Assembly (NCBI GenBank): GCA_013399115.1
Contig: VXAA01004291.1
Location: forward strand, 434,001-498,000
From: Anseranas semipalmata
Lineage: Eukaryota; Chordata; Aves; Anseriformes; Anseranatidae
Direction: 5' to 3'
DNA length: 64,000 nucleotides
Positions 43,301 to 50,320 of the stretch are shown one piece after another. The notes beneath the pieces are model-generated. The model did no database searches. It saw only the letters and a program-made list of their open reading frames with translations, and was not told the origin of the DNA. Each line of letters starts with the position of its first letter. Positions within the stretch are counted from its first letter, which is position 1. The position numbers were made by a program, and so were the translations under genes.

Positions 43301-46300
43301 GTTTTTTCATAGTGTTTGTTAATTACTTTCCAATTATATTGTTTGGGCAGCCCAAAGTTTTGTTGAAAGCAACAAAATTCTAGTGACCCAGATTACTTTT
43401 AGCCCATCTTACACTGCATGAGGTACGCTGTCAACAATACATACAAAATAAAAAATGAGCATTTCTGTATTATATTAATCTAGGAAGCAGATCTAAAGAA
43501 GAGAATACCTACAAGAAATATGGGAACAGAGAGTGCAACCATCGCTGTAAAAATAAAGATGTGTGTGGACATGACTGCTGTGAGTTTCATTAAATCTATT
43601 ATTTCTGTTACTTTTAGATGAGTATAATTTACAATAGTTCCATTTATACCAATATCTACATTAACATAAGCAATGCAAGCAAGAGAGTCAGGCTTAAGTT
43701 TTTGCTATGATTCAGTCATCAAAATAGTAGTAACAAAACATTTTGTTAAAACTTTTGTAGGGATGACAATGACTAATAATATTTTTCAGATCATCTAGCA
43801 TATGATTTAAGAGCAATGCCAAACGAGACCTTTTATTATAAATATTGGTGTGTTAAATCTTCTAACTAGTGTGTTAAATCTTTTGGTATCTTTTATGAAA
43901 AGATGCTAAACTTAGTGGTAAAGTTTCTGTTGATTTGGAAAGAAATAGGATTTATCCCTTCTAAGCTAATCTGAAGATTCTTTTAATTCCTTTTCTCAGG
44001 TAAAACTGGAGTACCTCCAAAGTCTGAGATGAATGGAGATTCAAAGTTTACTTTGTACCTAGCTGATTTAAGAAGCAGGAACTCGGTTTCATCTGTACCA
44101 CCAGTAAAGCGGTTAAAGGTTCGTTTGAATACAGCCAGCATTTGAATAGATTTATTTTAATCTGTTATGTATTTGTATATATTTGTTTGCAGTGAGCATT
44201 TCATAAATAAATATGTACATGCAAGTTTGTCTGAGTGGAATGCGAAAAGCAAAGAAGTAGGAAGGTAGTAAAGGTCCATGAATCTTTGACAGGTTCCACT
44301 GCTGTTTGGACCCAACGTCACACTTCTCTGCATGTAGTCTTTGTTTTTACTTTTATGCAATTTTGTAGATTGTGGTGGGTGAGATACAGAGGCATTGTTG
44401 GAAGGTACTGTATTGTGACTTGGTTTTGGCAAAATATGACCTGAACAAAAACAAATAGTGGTATATATCAAAGTAATGCTACTAGGAGATCTGTTTGCAT
44501 TGACACAGAGATCCACTTGTTTATGAGAAAACTAACCATGTTGGTTTTAACCTCTGAAAGATTTCAAGGCTTACACTTTCTATATTTGAAAAACATGCTA
44601 AACAAATGTTCTCTGCAGCAAGAATGGCAGTTGAGATAATGGAGTTTGTTTGTTTCTTTGCAATAGAGAATGATTTAGCCTACAGCTAATACAGAAGAGA
44701 GTTAGTGATACCCAGTCTGACTTTGCCAGGCTACTTGGGTAACTACAGTAGAAGCATGTAATTCAAACCTTTTTATTGGATCCCAAGAGATTACTAGACA
44801 TCAGAAAGATTTAATGTGTGATCTTTAAAAGTATGCTAACTTGATACAATATTAATAATATAATTCAGATCATTAAAAAAAAATGCTTTTCAATGTTTGT
44901 CTTATCAGTTATAATAACCTGCTTTCTTTAGATGCAGATGTTAAATCAAGCTCAAAATGTGGATCTCAAAAAATTTGTTTTTGCACCCAAATCCTTGATG
45001 CCAGCATTGTCAAGGTACTAATTAATATAAAAAAAATTAAATGCCTTATTTTAGGTAGTATGTTAAATTTTAACAACTAACAACTGTTTTCTGAATAAAA
45101 TTATTTTTGTTGCAGCTTACTTCAACTGTTTTACTGATATGCTGCTGTTTTTTTTAAACAGGTCTGGCAATAAACAGTTGTCTTCATCACCTTCAGTGAA
45201 CCAGGTAGATTATGTTAATAGCCTAGGAATATCTCAGAAACAACTGCAATCCTGGAGTTACGGAAAGAGTAGTAAGTTATTGCCAATGTTTGAAATTGTA
45301 AGTTGAACATACCTTGTAAACTCAAACTTTCTCAATTCACAACAGCAAACAGTACAGCATTATAGAACACTGAATGTATAGGGAAATACAGTGGCCTTAG
45401 TTGGCTTTCTTTCTGGTATCAGTAAGAATTGCAAATGCAGATCTAAGCCTGTACAGGCACCTTTATATAAAACAGTAATGAGTAAATTCAGATATATGAG
45501 GGTACAAATCTGTAAATACTTCCCATAATGTATTTCCACTGAAGCCACTTGTAATACAAAAGGTATTTCACCCCTATATACCTTTTCTTCTTTTCCTTTT
45601 CTGCTGGAAGAAGTTAGTGAAATAAGAGCTTTTTGTTTGATCGTTAACAAAATGTGACCATTCAGTAACTGAGTTCATAACTAGTAAAACATCTCTGTGT
45701 GGAAAAACATTTCTTTGTTCTATTTCTCTTGCACTGAAAATGACATGAATGTTTTTACATTTGGGGTTAACTGATCTGTCTTTTATCAGTATGTAAGCGT
45801 GATGTTCTCCTTGCTGCATGCCCTTTGCTGTTGTTTGGTCACTGCAGGTTGATGTGAATCAGGTTTTGATTATCTTTGGTTAAACAAGTAGCAGCTCCAA
45901 TGTTTAGATCATACTCAGACATATAAGAAACACTCTGCTGAGATAAGTTGATATATTTTTTTAGCTCATATTGCCTTAAGTGGTGGCATCTATACTGCAT
46001 CATTTCGTTTTTACTTAATACTTTGAAGATGAGATTGCAATCCTATTCCTTTAAATGAATACTTCAGATTTTCCTCCCATACTCATTTACCTGCTATATT
46101 TGTTATCTAGTCTTAAGATGGAAGGGTGTTGCATAACCATATCATCAGTTGCTCTGTGGCAGCCAGTTAGTATACGATATGATTGTGTTATAAGAATACG
46201 TTCACAGGAAGACAGGTGAATATTCCAGTAGAGCTACACTCTATGCTGAAGAACATCTTGACGCATCATAGAGCATCAAGGGGACATGGTAGATATAGAT

Positions 46301-49300
46301 ATAGATATACTGACTAAAATACATCTCCATTGGATAGTACCAGAAAAGGTAATCTTAGCCAAATCGACTGGGCCAGCTATGCTTCAAAAATGCACCCAAA
46401 ATAGTTCTAATGAAAAAAGGTGTCAAATCCTATGATTTATATATGGTTAACTGCATCAGTAATATGGTGTCTTTCCATTCTATATAAATAAATGCAGGGA
46501 ATTGAGAATATACTGTGGAAATTGTAGTAATCTAAGCTTATGGTTTAGGTATTATAAAGTGTGTGCATCTCTGCAATAATGCACCGTGCTGACTGTGCAT
46601 GCCCAAAATTACAATAGAAGTGCCTTCCAGGTGCTTCCAGTGTCTGTGGAACAGGATTTTTGATTTGAGCCTGTCCTGCTTTCCCTCTGTTGAAAAGGAA
46701 ATCTAGATCAGAGTTCCTCAGGCATACTAGGGCTATGGCAACAGAATGAAGCACTGTCTGGTGCTGGAGGGGAGTATGGCAGAAGAGAGATGAAAAAAAA
46801 TGAACAGAGAATTGGATTGGTGGTGAAGAAAGAGAACACAACAAATGAAAGGGAGAGAAAGTGAGGAAGAATGTCTTTGCGCCAGAAAAAAAAAGTATTT
46901 TAAAACATTAAGTATCACATTTTAATTAAGAATTTTAACAATAATGCTTGAAAATGTGTTTGTCATGGCTAGTTCTTAGGCATTGGATTGGATGATAGGA
47001 AGACAGCAGTTAGTGTTTTGGAAATCTGAAGAGAAGAAAGGAATGAATTAAAAATATTAAATCTGGAATCTAATACTTGTGACAAAGGGAAATAACGAAA
47101 TTGCAGTGATTGAAATAATGTTTTTTTTAAGGCTTGTTCACTAGAATCTACAGTGAGGATAACTTTTCTCAAAAAAACGAGGAAAAAGTGCGTATGTGAC
47201 AATCGTCCTTTCAGTAGGTTGAACAGGTCTTAAAATGTAGAGAAGTTTTTGTTGTACTTGTCCATGGATTACAGCTTTCTCTATGAATCATTCAGTATTT
47301 GTGGGTGAGAAAAGCCAAGGTGCAATGGCATCAAAAAAATTTTAAAGAATCCCTAATGCATAACTTGACTAATAACAGGTAAAAGCAGATCTTGTTTTTC
47401 AGGTGCTTCAGATGTGAACCCTGAACTGAGAGATGACATTTGGGATGATATTGATGATGAAATATTAGTATTTGCTAGCAACTTTTCCAGTAAAGAATTG
47501 GGTAAGATTGTTCTAGCAAAATAAATTCTTTCCTATATATGAATTATTTTACAGGGTTGTGGTGGTTTAACGCCAACTGGTAACTCAGCTCCTCCACGCT
47601 GCTCTCTTACTTCCCCTCCTCAAGAGAAAAGGGGAAGAAAATATGAAAAATACTCATGGGTTGGGATAAGAACAAGGGAGATCACTCACCAATTATGTCA
47701 CTGGCGAAACAGACTCAGCATAAGGGAGATTAATATATTTTTTTTACCTATTGATAACAGACTAGAGCAGTGAGAACTAAAATCAAATTAAAAATACCTC
47801 TGCCCCACCTACCATCTTCTACCTCCTCCCCCTGCGTGGTGTGGTTCAATGGGGGCTGCGGTCAGTCTGTAACGCTTCATCTGTGCTGCTCCTTCATGGT
47901 CACTCTTGCCCTGCTCCAGCGTGGGGTCCTTCCCATGGGATGCCGTCCTTCCCAAACTGATCCTGCATGGGCTTCCCACAGACAGCAGTTCTTCAAGAAC
48001 TGCTCCAATATAGGTCCATACCACGGGGCCATCCTTCAGGATCACAATGCTCCAGCGCGGCTCCACCAAGGCGCAGCAGCTCTCTCCAGGCCTCCTGTTC
48101 CTGCGTGGCTCCTCTCCATGGGCTGCAGCTCTGGCCCAGGGTCTGCTCCTGCAGGGGCTCCCGTGGGCCACAGCCTCCGCCAGGCCACATCCGCCTGCTC
48201 CACCATGGGCTCCTCCATGGGCTGCAGTGTGGAGATCTGTTTTTCAAACTATTATTGGTGACACTGTGTAAAATATTTGCAATGTTTTTTGGCTGTTTTG
48301 TGGCTTTTTTAAAATTTTCATTCTTATATGGAACATGGAAATACCTGTCTTCGTATTCCAGATGAGCATGAAACACTTTGCAAGTATACAACAAGCAAAG
48401 CTGCAAGTGGCATTTTAAAAGAGTAAGCATTATGTAATTTATTGCAATTTTATTCAGTTTTAAGTGTTTTTATTTTACGTCTATTTATGTTCACATTTCT
48501 ACGTTCACATGTATAATTATCAGTGAACAATCTTCTATACATGTAAAATTGACTGAAATTTCAACTTTAAAAAGATAGAAATTGTTAAAAAAAAAATTTG
48601 AAAGTGTTTTTTATTTAAGTGTGGAGGGAAAATCCTGAACTGAAAAGTAAACCATTCTGCATGTCTGTAAAAATACTTAAATTATTCAACTTCATATTTT
48701 CAGTTCTTGCACGTTACAAGCTGAGACCAGTATTCAGAACCCATTTTTTTCTGTGCCTAATAGCTCATCAAAAGTGGAATTGTCTGTACAGAATGGACAT
48801 ATAAATATGGTGAGTAAAAATATTTCTATAACAGGATTTCCTATAATTAAATTAGTCTTTCATGAGTAAATACATTTATCGTACCTGACATATGAATCAG
48901 TTTGGACGTACTGAGTTTCCAAACCTCTCTGAGTTGTCCAAACCTGGAAGAAGCATGCGTTCTGTGTTCAGTGTGATGTTCATGATACAAAGAGCTAGGA
49001 CTCGAGCTCACAAGGACTACAGAAGCTTTCACTTGAATTCGCTTCATATAGAATGATTTTGAAAATATCTACTCAATCTGGCTGTGATTCTGCAAATCAT
49101 CAAAGCTTATATGTAATTTACCATGTGCTTAATCCTTGTCAATTATCATAATATTGATGTAAATATCTATACTACATACTACAGGAATCTGGCAGTTTCT
49201 CTCTCAGCTATTTATTTTAACTATATACACTTTTTAACGTTTGTCTTGCAGTTCAGTTTTCAAGAAAAAAAGGATTCAAATCCTTCACAAGAGCTGAAAA

Positions 49301-49749
49301 ACATACAGTGTTCTTCAATCTCAAAAATAATATCAGACACTTCTAAATTCACTAGGAAAGAGGATTTTTTTATTTTCACAAAAGAACAGGAAGAAGAAAT
49401 GGAGCCCAGGTAATGAGAAGTTGTATATATTTTTCTGTTGCCTCGGTGTTCAAATGCTTGGTTCTTCATGGCAATTTGTTAATTTATTACAAATGCATTT
49501 TTAAAAGATGAATTCGCATAGTAGTAGTAGTAGCAGTTTACTTTTCTTAGAAAGGAAAAGACTTAACAATTGTTTTGCTTGTCTTGATATCTCTTGGCTA
49601 TACTTTGCACAGTATTCCTGATCTCATAGATTTTGATGTATTGTACCTAATTTAATTTTTTTTCTTGCTTAATCTTCATTAGATATCTTCTTGATGATGA
49701 AATCTGTGATGTCAAGCCCTTACTTGGACTATTTGATGACATATTGTAA
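13312..49749 (+). CDS. HFM1: HFM1/MER3 meiotic DExH-box DNA helicase, complete, 38 coding exons
   Basis: Joined exons listed separately below give 4,335 nt with unbroken phase: 1,444 residues, against about 1,435 in human. Order in the protein: divergent N-terminal region (1-278); RecA1 with Walker A APTGSGKT (314-321), [10 protein letters not shown] (348-357), DEVH (422-425) and SAT (469-471); RecA2 with FCATRKG (545-551), YHHAGM (597-602), TSTLAMGVN (625-633) and [10 protein letters not shown] (662-671); winged-helix region (about 672-790); Sec63 domain (about 790-1095); Cys cluster (1163-1178); low-complexity tail with acidic motifs. Family knowledge: an ATP-dependent 3'-5' helicase of meiotic prophase nuclei, part of the ZMM crossover group, needed for crossovers and full synapsis; human mutations cause ovarian insufficiency. 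The start ATG at 13,312 matches the human N-terminus, although the exon has no upstream in-frame stop. Donors are GT except for intron 9 (GC). Coding exons span about 36 kb. All catalytic motifs are intact, so I infer a working gene. Confidence 0.95.
13772..13899 (+). CDS. HFM1: HFM1 coding exon 2 (residues 24-67)
   Basis: Acceptor tttatgttag, donor G|gtaaaa. The encoded segment includes [20 protein letters not shown], which matches the human PAPLISEIPDTQELEEELE region. It ends in phase 1. Confidence 0.9.
15005..15326 (+). CDS. HFM1: HFM1 coding exon 3 (residues 67-174), divergent N-terminal region
   Basis: Acceptor tatcgtag, donor AG|gtatgc. It is the longest coding exon (322 nt), hydrophilic and probably disordered. 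Only scattered blocks resemble human, such as [12 protein letters not shown] and the closing LRKR. It ends in phase 2. Confidence 0.88.
16106..16371 (+). CDS. HFM1: HFM1 coding exon 4 (residues 174-263), divergent N-terminal region
   Basis: Acceptor ttttgcag, donor G|gtaatt. It opens with LFKMSD, equivalent to human LFKISD; the rest is polar and poorly conserved. The call rests on splice sites, exact phase fit (2 in, 1 out) and position. Confidence 0.86.
16898..16985 (+). mobile_element. Old MIR/L2-like repeat tail
   Basis: Tagattttaagct, then ggggacagggactcg and gtgcctagtgtatca, resemble the conserved 3' tail shared by amniote L2 and MIR/CORE-SINE elements (aagct..ggggcagggact..gcctagca). 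It is strongly diverged and recognised by eye only. Confidence 0.4.
17135..17200 (-). mobile_element. Inverted CR1 piece joined to the CR1 fragment
   Basis: Read on the - strand this gives [11 protein letters not shown], resembling the CR1 reverse transcriptase motif YLDFSKAFDTV. In CR1 that motif lies just upstream of where the adjacent + strand fragment begins. It is probably the inverted 5' end of the same insertion. Confidence 0.55.
17200..17900 (+). mobile_element. CR1 LINE fragment, reverse transcriptase region, decayed
   Basis: The + strand reads through a degenerate CR1 ORF2. A GV-QGSVL motif is visible around 17,334-17,358. Further on come stretches matching the CR1 'ECT-KFADDTKLGG', 'MSQQCA' and 'DIEVLERVQRRATK' regions (the last near 17,825-17,875). 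Frames are broken by many stops and indels. It is 5'-truncated and ends before the usual CR1 3' tail. It lies in HFM1 intron 4 in sense orientation. CR1 is the dominant LINE of birds and other sauropsids. Confidence 0.8.
18064..18111 (+). CDS. HFM1: HFM1 coding exon 5 (residues 263-279)
   Basis: A 48-nt exon. Acceptor atttctttag, donor C|gtatcc. It encodes [10 protein letters not shown], matching human LGSLKAVTEI just before the helicase core. Phase 1 in and out. Confidence 0.9.
19794..19864 (+). CDS. HFM1: HFM1 coding exon 6 (residues 279-302), start of helicase core
   Basis: Acceptor gctctcaag, donor GAT|gtaagt. It encodes [20 protein letters not shown], nearly identical to human, including the Q-motif-like FNYAQSKA. 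It ends in phase 0. Confidence 0.95.
20661..20693. other. Assembly gap (33 N) inside a poly(T) tract
   Basis: Ns are flanked by T runs on both sides (20,648-20,660 and 20,694-20,705). The true length of this homopolymer in HFM1 intron 6 is unknown. Confidence 0.97.
21069..21092. repeat. (GT)12 microsatellite
   Basis: Twelve perfect GT units in HFM1 intron 6. Confidence 0.97.
22008..22140 (+). CDS. HFM1: HFM1 coding exon 7 (residues 303-347), Walker A
   Basis: Acceptor ttcctag, donor A|gtaagt. It contains motif I APTGSGKT at residues 314-321, the ATP phosphate-binding loop, then [20 protein letters not shown]. It ends in phase 1. Confidence 0.97.
24290..24441 (+). CDS. HFM1: HFM1 coding exon 8 (residues 347-397), motifs Ia and Ib
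   Basis: Acceptor tatttttag, donor CCT|gtaagt. It encodes [20 protein letters not shown] and then [14 protein letters not shown], almost identical to human. It ends with ITTP in phase 0. Confidence 0.97.
24785..24862 (+). CDS. HFM1: HFM1 coding exon 9 (residues 398-423), first half of DEVH box
   Basis: Acceptor ctcgtag. It encodes [14 protein letters not shown] and ends LFLIDE, giving Asp422 and Glu423 of motif II. The donor is GAG|gcaaga, a GC donor. No nearby GT keeps the frame, and exon 10 resumes exactly with VHIIKDE. Confidence 0.95.
25004..25165 (+). CDS. HFM1: HFM1 coding exon 10 (residues 424-477), second half of DEVH box and motif III
   Basis: Acceptor ttcctaatag, donor GAT|gtaaga. 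It starts VHIIKDE, completing DEVH, and carries [13 protein letters not shown] and the SAT motif in [14 protein letters not shown]. Phase 0 at both ends. Residues 447-460 are poorly conserved. Confidence 0.96.
25605..25805 (+). CDS. HFM1: HFM1 coding exon 11 (residues 478-544)
   Basis: Acceptor tttttaaag, donor GTG|gtacaa. It encodes IAEWLSDG, then [20 protein letters not shown] and a helix matching human [14 protein letters not shown]. It links RecA1 to RecA2. Phase 0 in and out. Confidence 0.96.
25888..25976 (+). CDS. HFM1: HFM1 coding exon 12 (residues 545-574), motif IV
   Basis: Acceptor acttacag, donor AG|gtattt. It encodes [15 protein letters not shown], RecA2 motif IV, as in human. 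Intron 11 is only 82 bp. It ends in phase 2. Confidence 0.95.
26968..27011 (+). CDS. HFM1: HFM1 coding exon 13 (residues 574-589), 44-nt exon
   Basis: Acceptor tgtgtag, donor G|gtgaat. It encodes [14 protein letters not shown], matching human LQKYAYSVRDSKLR. It ends in phase 1. Confidence 0.92.
27103..27204 (+). CDS. HFM1: HFM1 coding exon 14 (residues 589-623), YHHAGM motif
   Basis: Acceptor cattatcag, donor T|gtaagt. It carries AYHHAGMEV and [12 protein letters not shown], motifs typical of Ski2-like helicases. LLMCGV replaces the human ILKDGA before the motif. It ends in phase 1. Confidence 0.95.
27205..29351 (+). other. HFM1: HFM1 intron 14
   Basis: 2.1 kb between motif IVa and motif V exons. 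I see no repeat I can name and no further exon. Confidence 0.8.
29352..29497 (+). CDS. HFM1: HFM1 coding exon 15 (residues 623-671), motifs V and VI
   Basis: Acceptor tgatctag, donor CAG|gtaagt. It encodes [20 protein letters not shown] (motif V) and [10 protein letters not shown] (motif VI, with the arginine finger). Nearly identical to human. It ends in phase 0. Confidence 0.97.
30029..30123 (+). CDS. HFM1: HFM1 coding exon 16 (residues 672-703)
   Basis: Acceptor is a T-rich tract ending ttttgcag, donor AG|gtaact. It encodes [20 protein letters not shown]; human has RLSTRDKYI. It leads into the winged-helix region. It ends in phase 2. Confidence 0.95.
30859..30992 (+). CDS. HFM1: HFM1 coding exon 17 (residues 703-748)
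   Basis: Acceptor tttgacag. It encodes [20 protein letters not shown] and ends with ALKNPTHYG as in human. The donor G|gtttgt is the first unit of a (GTTT)5 run and matches the consensus weakly. It ends in phase 1. Confidence 0.95.
30993..31014. repeat. (GTTT)5 microsatellite at exon 17 donor
   Basis: Five GTTT units plus GT directly abut the 3' end of HFM1 exon 17, so the first GT of the repeat is the splice donor. Confidence 0.95.
31933..31980 (+). CDS. HFM1: HFM1 coding exon 18 (residues 748-764), 48-nt exon
   Basis: Acceptor ttcatgaag, donor G|gtaagt. It encodes [15 protein letters not shown], matching human FASGLNKDGIEAKLQ. Phase 1 in and out. Confidence 0.93.
33083..33163 (+). CDS. 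HFM1: HFM1 coding exon 19 (residues 764-791)
   Basis: Acceptor ttgtgtacag, donor G|gtaata. It encodes [18 protein letters not shown], then NNFKPT, as in human. Phase 1 in and out. Confidence 0.94.
33788..33879 (+). CDS. HFM1: HFM1 coding exon 20 (residues 791-821), start of Sec63 domain
   Basis: Acceptor cttttacag, donor TTG|gtaatt. It encodes [20 protein letters not shown], the usual G-LMAWYY opening of the Sec63 helical region. It ends in phase 0. Confidence 0.94.
34712..34742. repeat. A11/T20 tract
   Basis: Eleven A followed by twenty T, able to fold back on itself, 19 bases upstream of HFM1 exon 21. A separate A17 run lies at 34,668-34,684. Confidence 0.95.
34762..34868 (+). CDS. HFM1: HFM1 coding exon 21 (residues 822-857), Sec63 domain
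   Basis: Acceptor attgttacag, donor AG|gtataa. It encodes [20 protein letters not shown], matching human CKEFLDIQLRINEKKTLNTL. An A11/T20 tract lies just upstream of the acceptor. It ends in phase 2. Confidence 0.94.
34960..35007 (+). CDS. HFM1: HFM1 coding exon 22 (residues 857-873), Sec63 domain
   Basis: A 48-nt exon. Acceptor atgtgtag, donor TG|gtaaat. It encodes [15 protein letters not shown], one residue class apart from human FPMEGRIKTREMKVN. Intron 21 is 91 bp. It ends in phase 2. Confidence 0.94.
35226..35323 (+). CDS. HFM1: HFM1 coding exon 23 (residues 873-906), Sec63 domain
   Basis: Acceptor cttttcag, donor T|gtatgg. It encodes [20 protein letters not shown] and then [11 protein letters not shown], close to human. 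It ends in phase 1. Confidence 0.95.
35411..35542 (+). CDS. HFM1: HFM1 coding exon 24 (residues 906-950), Sec63 domain
   Basis: Acceptor atttttacag, donor G|gtaagt. It encodes [20 protein letters not shown], the highly conserved AKCF-LWE motif of Sec63 helicases. Intron 23 is 87 bp. It ends in phase 1. Confidence 0.96.
35543..38411 (+). other. HFM1: HFM1 intron 24, the longest coding intron
   Basis: 2.87 kb with short chance frames only. No nameable mobile element is visible. Confidence 0.8.
38412..38497 (+). CDS. HFM1: HFM1 coding exon 25 (residues 950-978), Sec63 domain
   Basis: Acceptor tttcacag, donor TTG|gtaata. It encodes [20 protein letters not shown] and then ARELEL, as in human. 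It follows the longest intron (2.87 kb). It ends in phase 0. Confidence 0.95.
39449..39532 (+). CDS. HFM1: HFM1 coding exon 26 (residues 979-1006), Sec63 domain
   Basis: Acceptor ctttgcag, donor CAG|gtaatg. It encodes [15 protein letters not shown] and then LPKYEL. The NRHPPFG block is a Sec63 hallmark. Phase 0 in and out. Confidence 0.95.
40373..40530 (+). CDS. HFM1: HFM1 coding exon 27 (residues 1007-1059), Sec63 immunoglobulin-like part
   Basis: Acceptor gtttctag, donor AT|gtatgt. It encodes [20 protein letters not shown] and [16 protein letters not shown], matching human. A second gt lies 4 nt downstream, but only the first keeps frame with exon 28. Confidence 0.94.
41223..41326 (+). CDS. 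HFM1: HFM1 coding exon 28 (residues 1059-1094)
   Basis: Acceptor cattacag, donor G|gtaagt. It encodes [20 protein letters not shown] and then [14 protein letters not shown], near identical to human. It ends in phase 1. Confidence 0.95.
41327..42895 (+). other. HFM1: HFM1 intron 28
   Basis: 1.57 kb, AT-rich, no repeat recognised. It ends in a T11 tract followed by the unusual GAG acceptor. Confidence 0.8.
42896..43051 (+). CDS. HFM1: HFM1 coding exon 29 (residues 1094-1146), end of Sec63 domain
   Basis: It encodes VGLDIQQ, conserved in human, and then a divergent Lys/Ser/Ala-rich stretch. The acceptor is a T tract followed by ccggag, an uncommon GAG acceptor. A tacag 17 nt downstream would break the frame. 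The donor is G|gtaaat. Confidence 0.87.
43484..43579 (+). CDS. HFM1: HFM1 coding exon 30 (residues 1146-1178), cysteine cluster
   Basis: Acceptor taatctag, donor T|gtgagt. It encodes [20 protein letters not shown], where human has GNRECNHLCKSKHTCGHDCC. Cys1163, Cys1167, Cys1173 and Cys1177/1178 with His1165 and His1175 suggest a small zinc-binding module. It ends in phase 1. Confidence 0.95.
44000..44118 (+). CDS. HFM1: HFM1 coding exon 31 (residues 1178-1217)
   Basis: Acceptor ttttctcag. It includes [20 protein letters not shown], matching human [20 protein letters not shown]. The donor AAG|gttcgt is a weak match to consensus, but phase 0 into exon 32 (MQMLNQAQ) fits human IQMNKSQ. Confidence 0.92.
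44932..45014 (+). CDS. HFM1: HFM1 coding exon 32 (residues 1218-1245)
   Basis: Acceptor tttctttag, donor AG|gtacta. It encodes [20 protein letters not shown], similar to human SVDLKEFGFTPKPSLPSISR. It ends in phase 2. Confidence 0.9.
45162..45271 (+). CDS. HFM1: HFM1 coding exon 33 (residues 1245-1282)
   Basis: Acceptor tttaaacag, donor A|gtaagt. It encodes a Ser/Gln-rich linker with [17 protein letters not shown], only loosely like human. Support is from splice sites and phase (2 in, 1 out). Confidence 0.86.
45272..47402 (+). other. HFM1: HFM1 intron 33
   Basis: 2.13 kb with a short AGATAT repeat and no exon or mobile element that I can name. Confidence 0.8.
46292..46310. repeat. (AGATAT)3 short tandem repeat
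   Basis: Three agatat units in HFM1 intron 33. Confidence 0.85.
47403..47501 (+). CDS. HFM1: HFM1 coding exon 34 (residues 1282-1315), acidic motif
   Basis: Acceptor tttttcag, donor G|gtaaga. It encodes [17 protein letters not shown], equivalent to human ELGNEVWDDFDDENLE, an acidic patch conserved in an otherwise divergent tail. It ends in phase 1. Confidence 0.9.
47558..48240 (+). mobile_element. Endogenous retrovirus LTR, 3'-truncated, avian ERVL-type
   Basis: It begins tgtggtggtttaacgcc and continues with tactcatgggttgggataag and agatcactcaccaatta, features of a well-known avian ERV LTR. A G+C-rich part follows with degenerate repeats of a 'ctgctcc..gtggg..ctcc..catgggctgcag' unit (about 47,910-48,235). 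It stops abruptly in the middle of that repeat, so the 3' part of the LTR is missing. No internal viral genes are next to it. It lies in HFM1 intron 34. Open frames of up to 163 codons inside it are non-viral chance frames in the repeat. Confidence 0.7.
48362..48422 (+). CDS. HFM1: HFM1 coding exon 35 (residues 1315-1335)
   Basis: A 61-nt exon. Acceptor tattccag, donor GA|gtaagc. It encodes [20 protein letters not shown], with little human similarity. It is called on splice sites and phase (1 in, 2 out). Confidence 0.8.
48704..48809 (+). CDS. HFM1: HFM1 coding exon 36 (residues 1335-1370)
   Basis: Acceptor atattttcag, donor ATG|gtgagt. It encodes a Ser/Asn-rich linker containing [20 protein letters not shown]. 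It fits in phase (2 in, 0 out) and is poorly conserved. Confidence 0.82.
49252..49409 (+). CDS. HFM1: HFM1 coding exon 37 (residues 1371-1423)
   Basis: Acceptor gtcttgcag, donor AG|gtaatg. It encodes [15 protein letters not shown] and a Lys/Glu-rich end with [16 protein letters not shown]. The opening resembles human IVHFQERKPQNLSPE. It ends in phase 2. Confidence 0.87.
49683..49749 (+). CDS. HFM1: HFM1 coding exon 38 (residues 1423-1444 and stop)
   Basis: Acceptor tcttcattag. It encodes [19 protein letters not shown] followed by TAA. The human protein ends with the similar DEADEMKSLLGIFDGIF, which anchors the C-terminus. The strong conservation at the very end suggests a binding motif. Confidence 0.93.
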
Positions 49750-50320
49750 AACGTAAACAAAATATATTCTAAGTGCTGAAAAAAAATTAATCCATTTTTC
49801 CAGAATGGAGCCTTCAAATGCTGTTAAGAGAATTTCTTTTCTGTTGTGTTAACTGTTTACAAACAGTGAGATTGCTGCATAGAGTAGATAATTAAAAAAA
49901 AAAAAAAAAAGTCAATGTCTGATTAATGGAATTCTGGGTATATCATCTCATTTTGAAAATTGCTTAAATCTTTGTTTGTTGACCTTGCTGTTTTCAGGAT
50001 TGCAAAGAAAAATATAGGAATGTATCGAAGGAATTCTCAAGCTGAGGGTGTTTCTATAGATAAAGTAAAAATCACATAAGAGACAGTAAGCTGTTTATTA
50101 CATGTCCTGCTTCTAAGTACTGTTTAAATGAATGAAAGACTCTTTACTCAGTAATTTCTTAAAGTTTTTTGGTTTTGTCTGTCAGTTTTCTAATGCTGAA
50201 TTTTTCATAATATTGGTTCTGTAAAATAATTAGATTTAAAATAAAATAAAAAGTAATAGAATGCTAAGTTATTCTAGACTATATTCCTTTTGACAGTGCT
50301 ATGAACCTGTTAATAAAAAA
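49750..50320 (+). other. HFM1: Probable HFM1 3' UTR
   Basis: AT-rich sequence between the TAA stop and the candidate poly(A) signals. It includes an A-run at about 49,891-49,908. No other gene feature is visible. Confidence 0.5.
50240..50317 (+). promoter_or_regulatory. Candidate HFM1 poly(A) signals
   Basis: AATAAA hexamers at 50,240-50,245, 50,245-50,250 and 50,312-50,317 are the first canonical ones after the stop codon, giving a 3' UTR of about 500-570 nt. An ATTAAA near 49,889 is followed by a genomic A17 run, so cDNA priming there could mislead. Confidence 0.45.

Noticed and set aside
47770..48430. Overlapping open frames of 120-163 codons on both strands
   Set aside because: All lie in the G+C-rich tandem part of the ERV LTR, where stops are rare in every frame. 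No viral protein motif is present.
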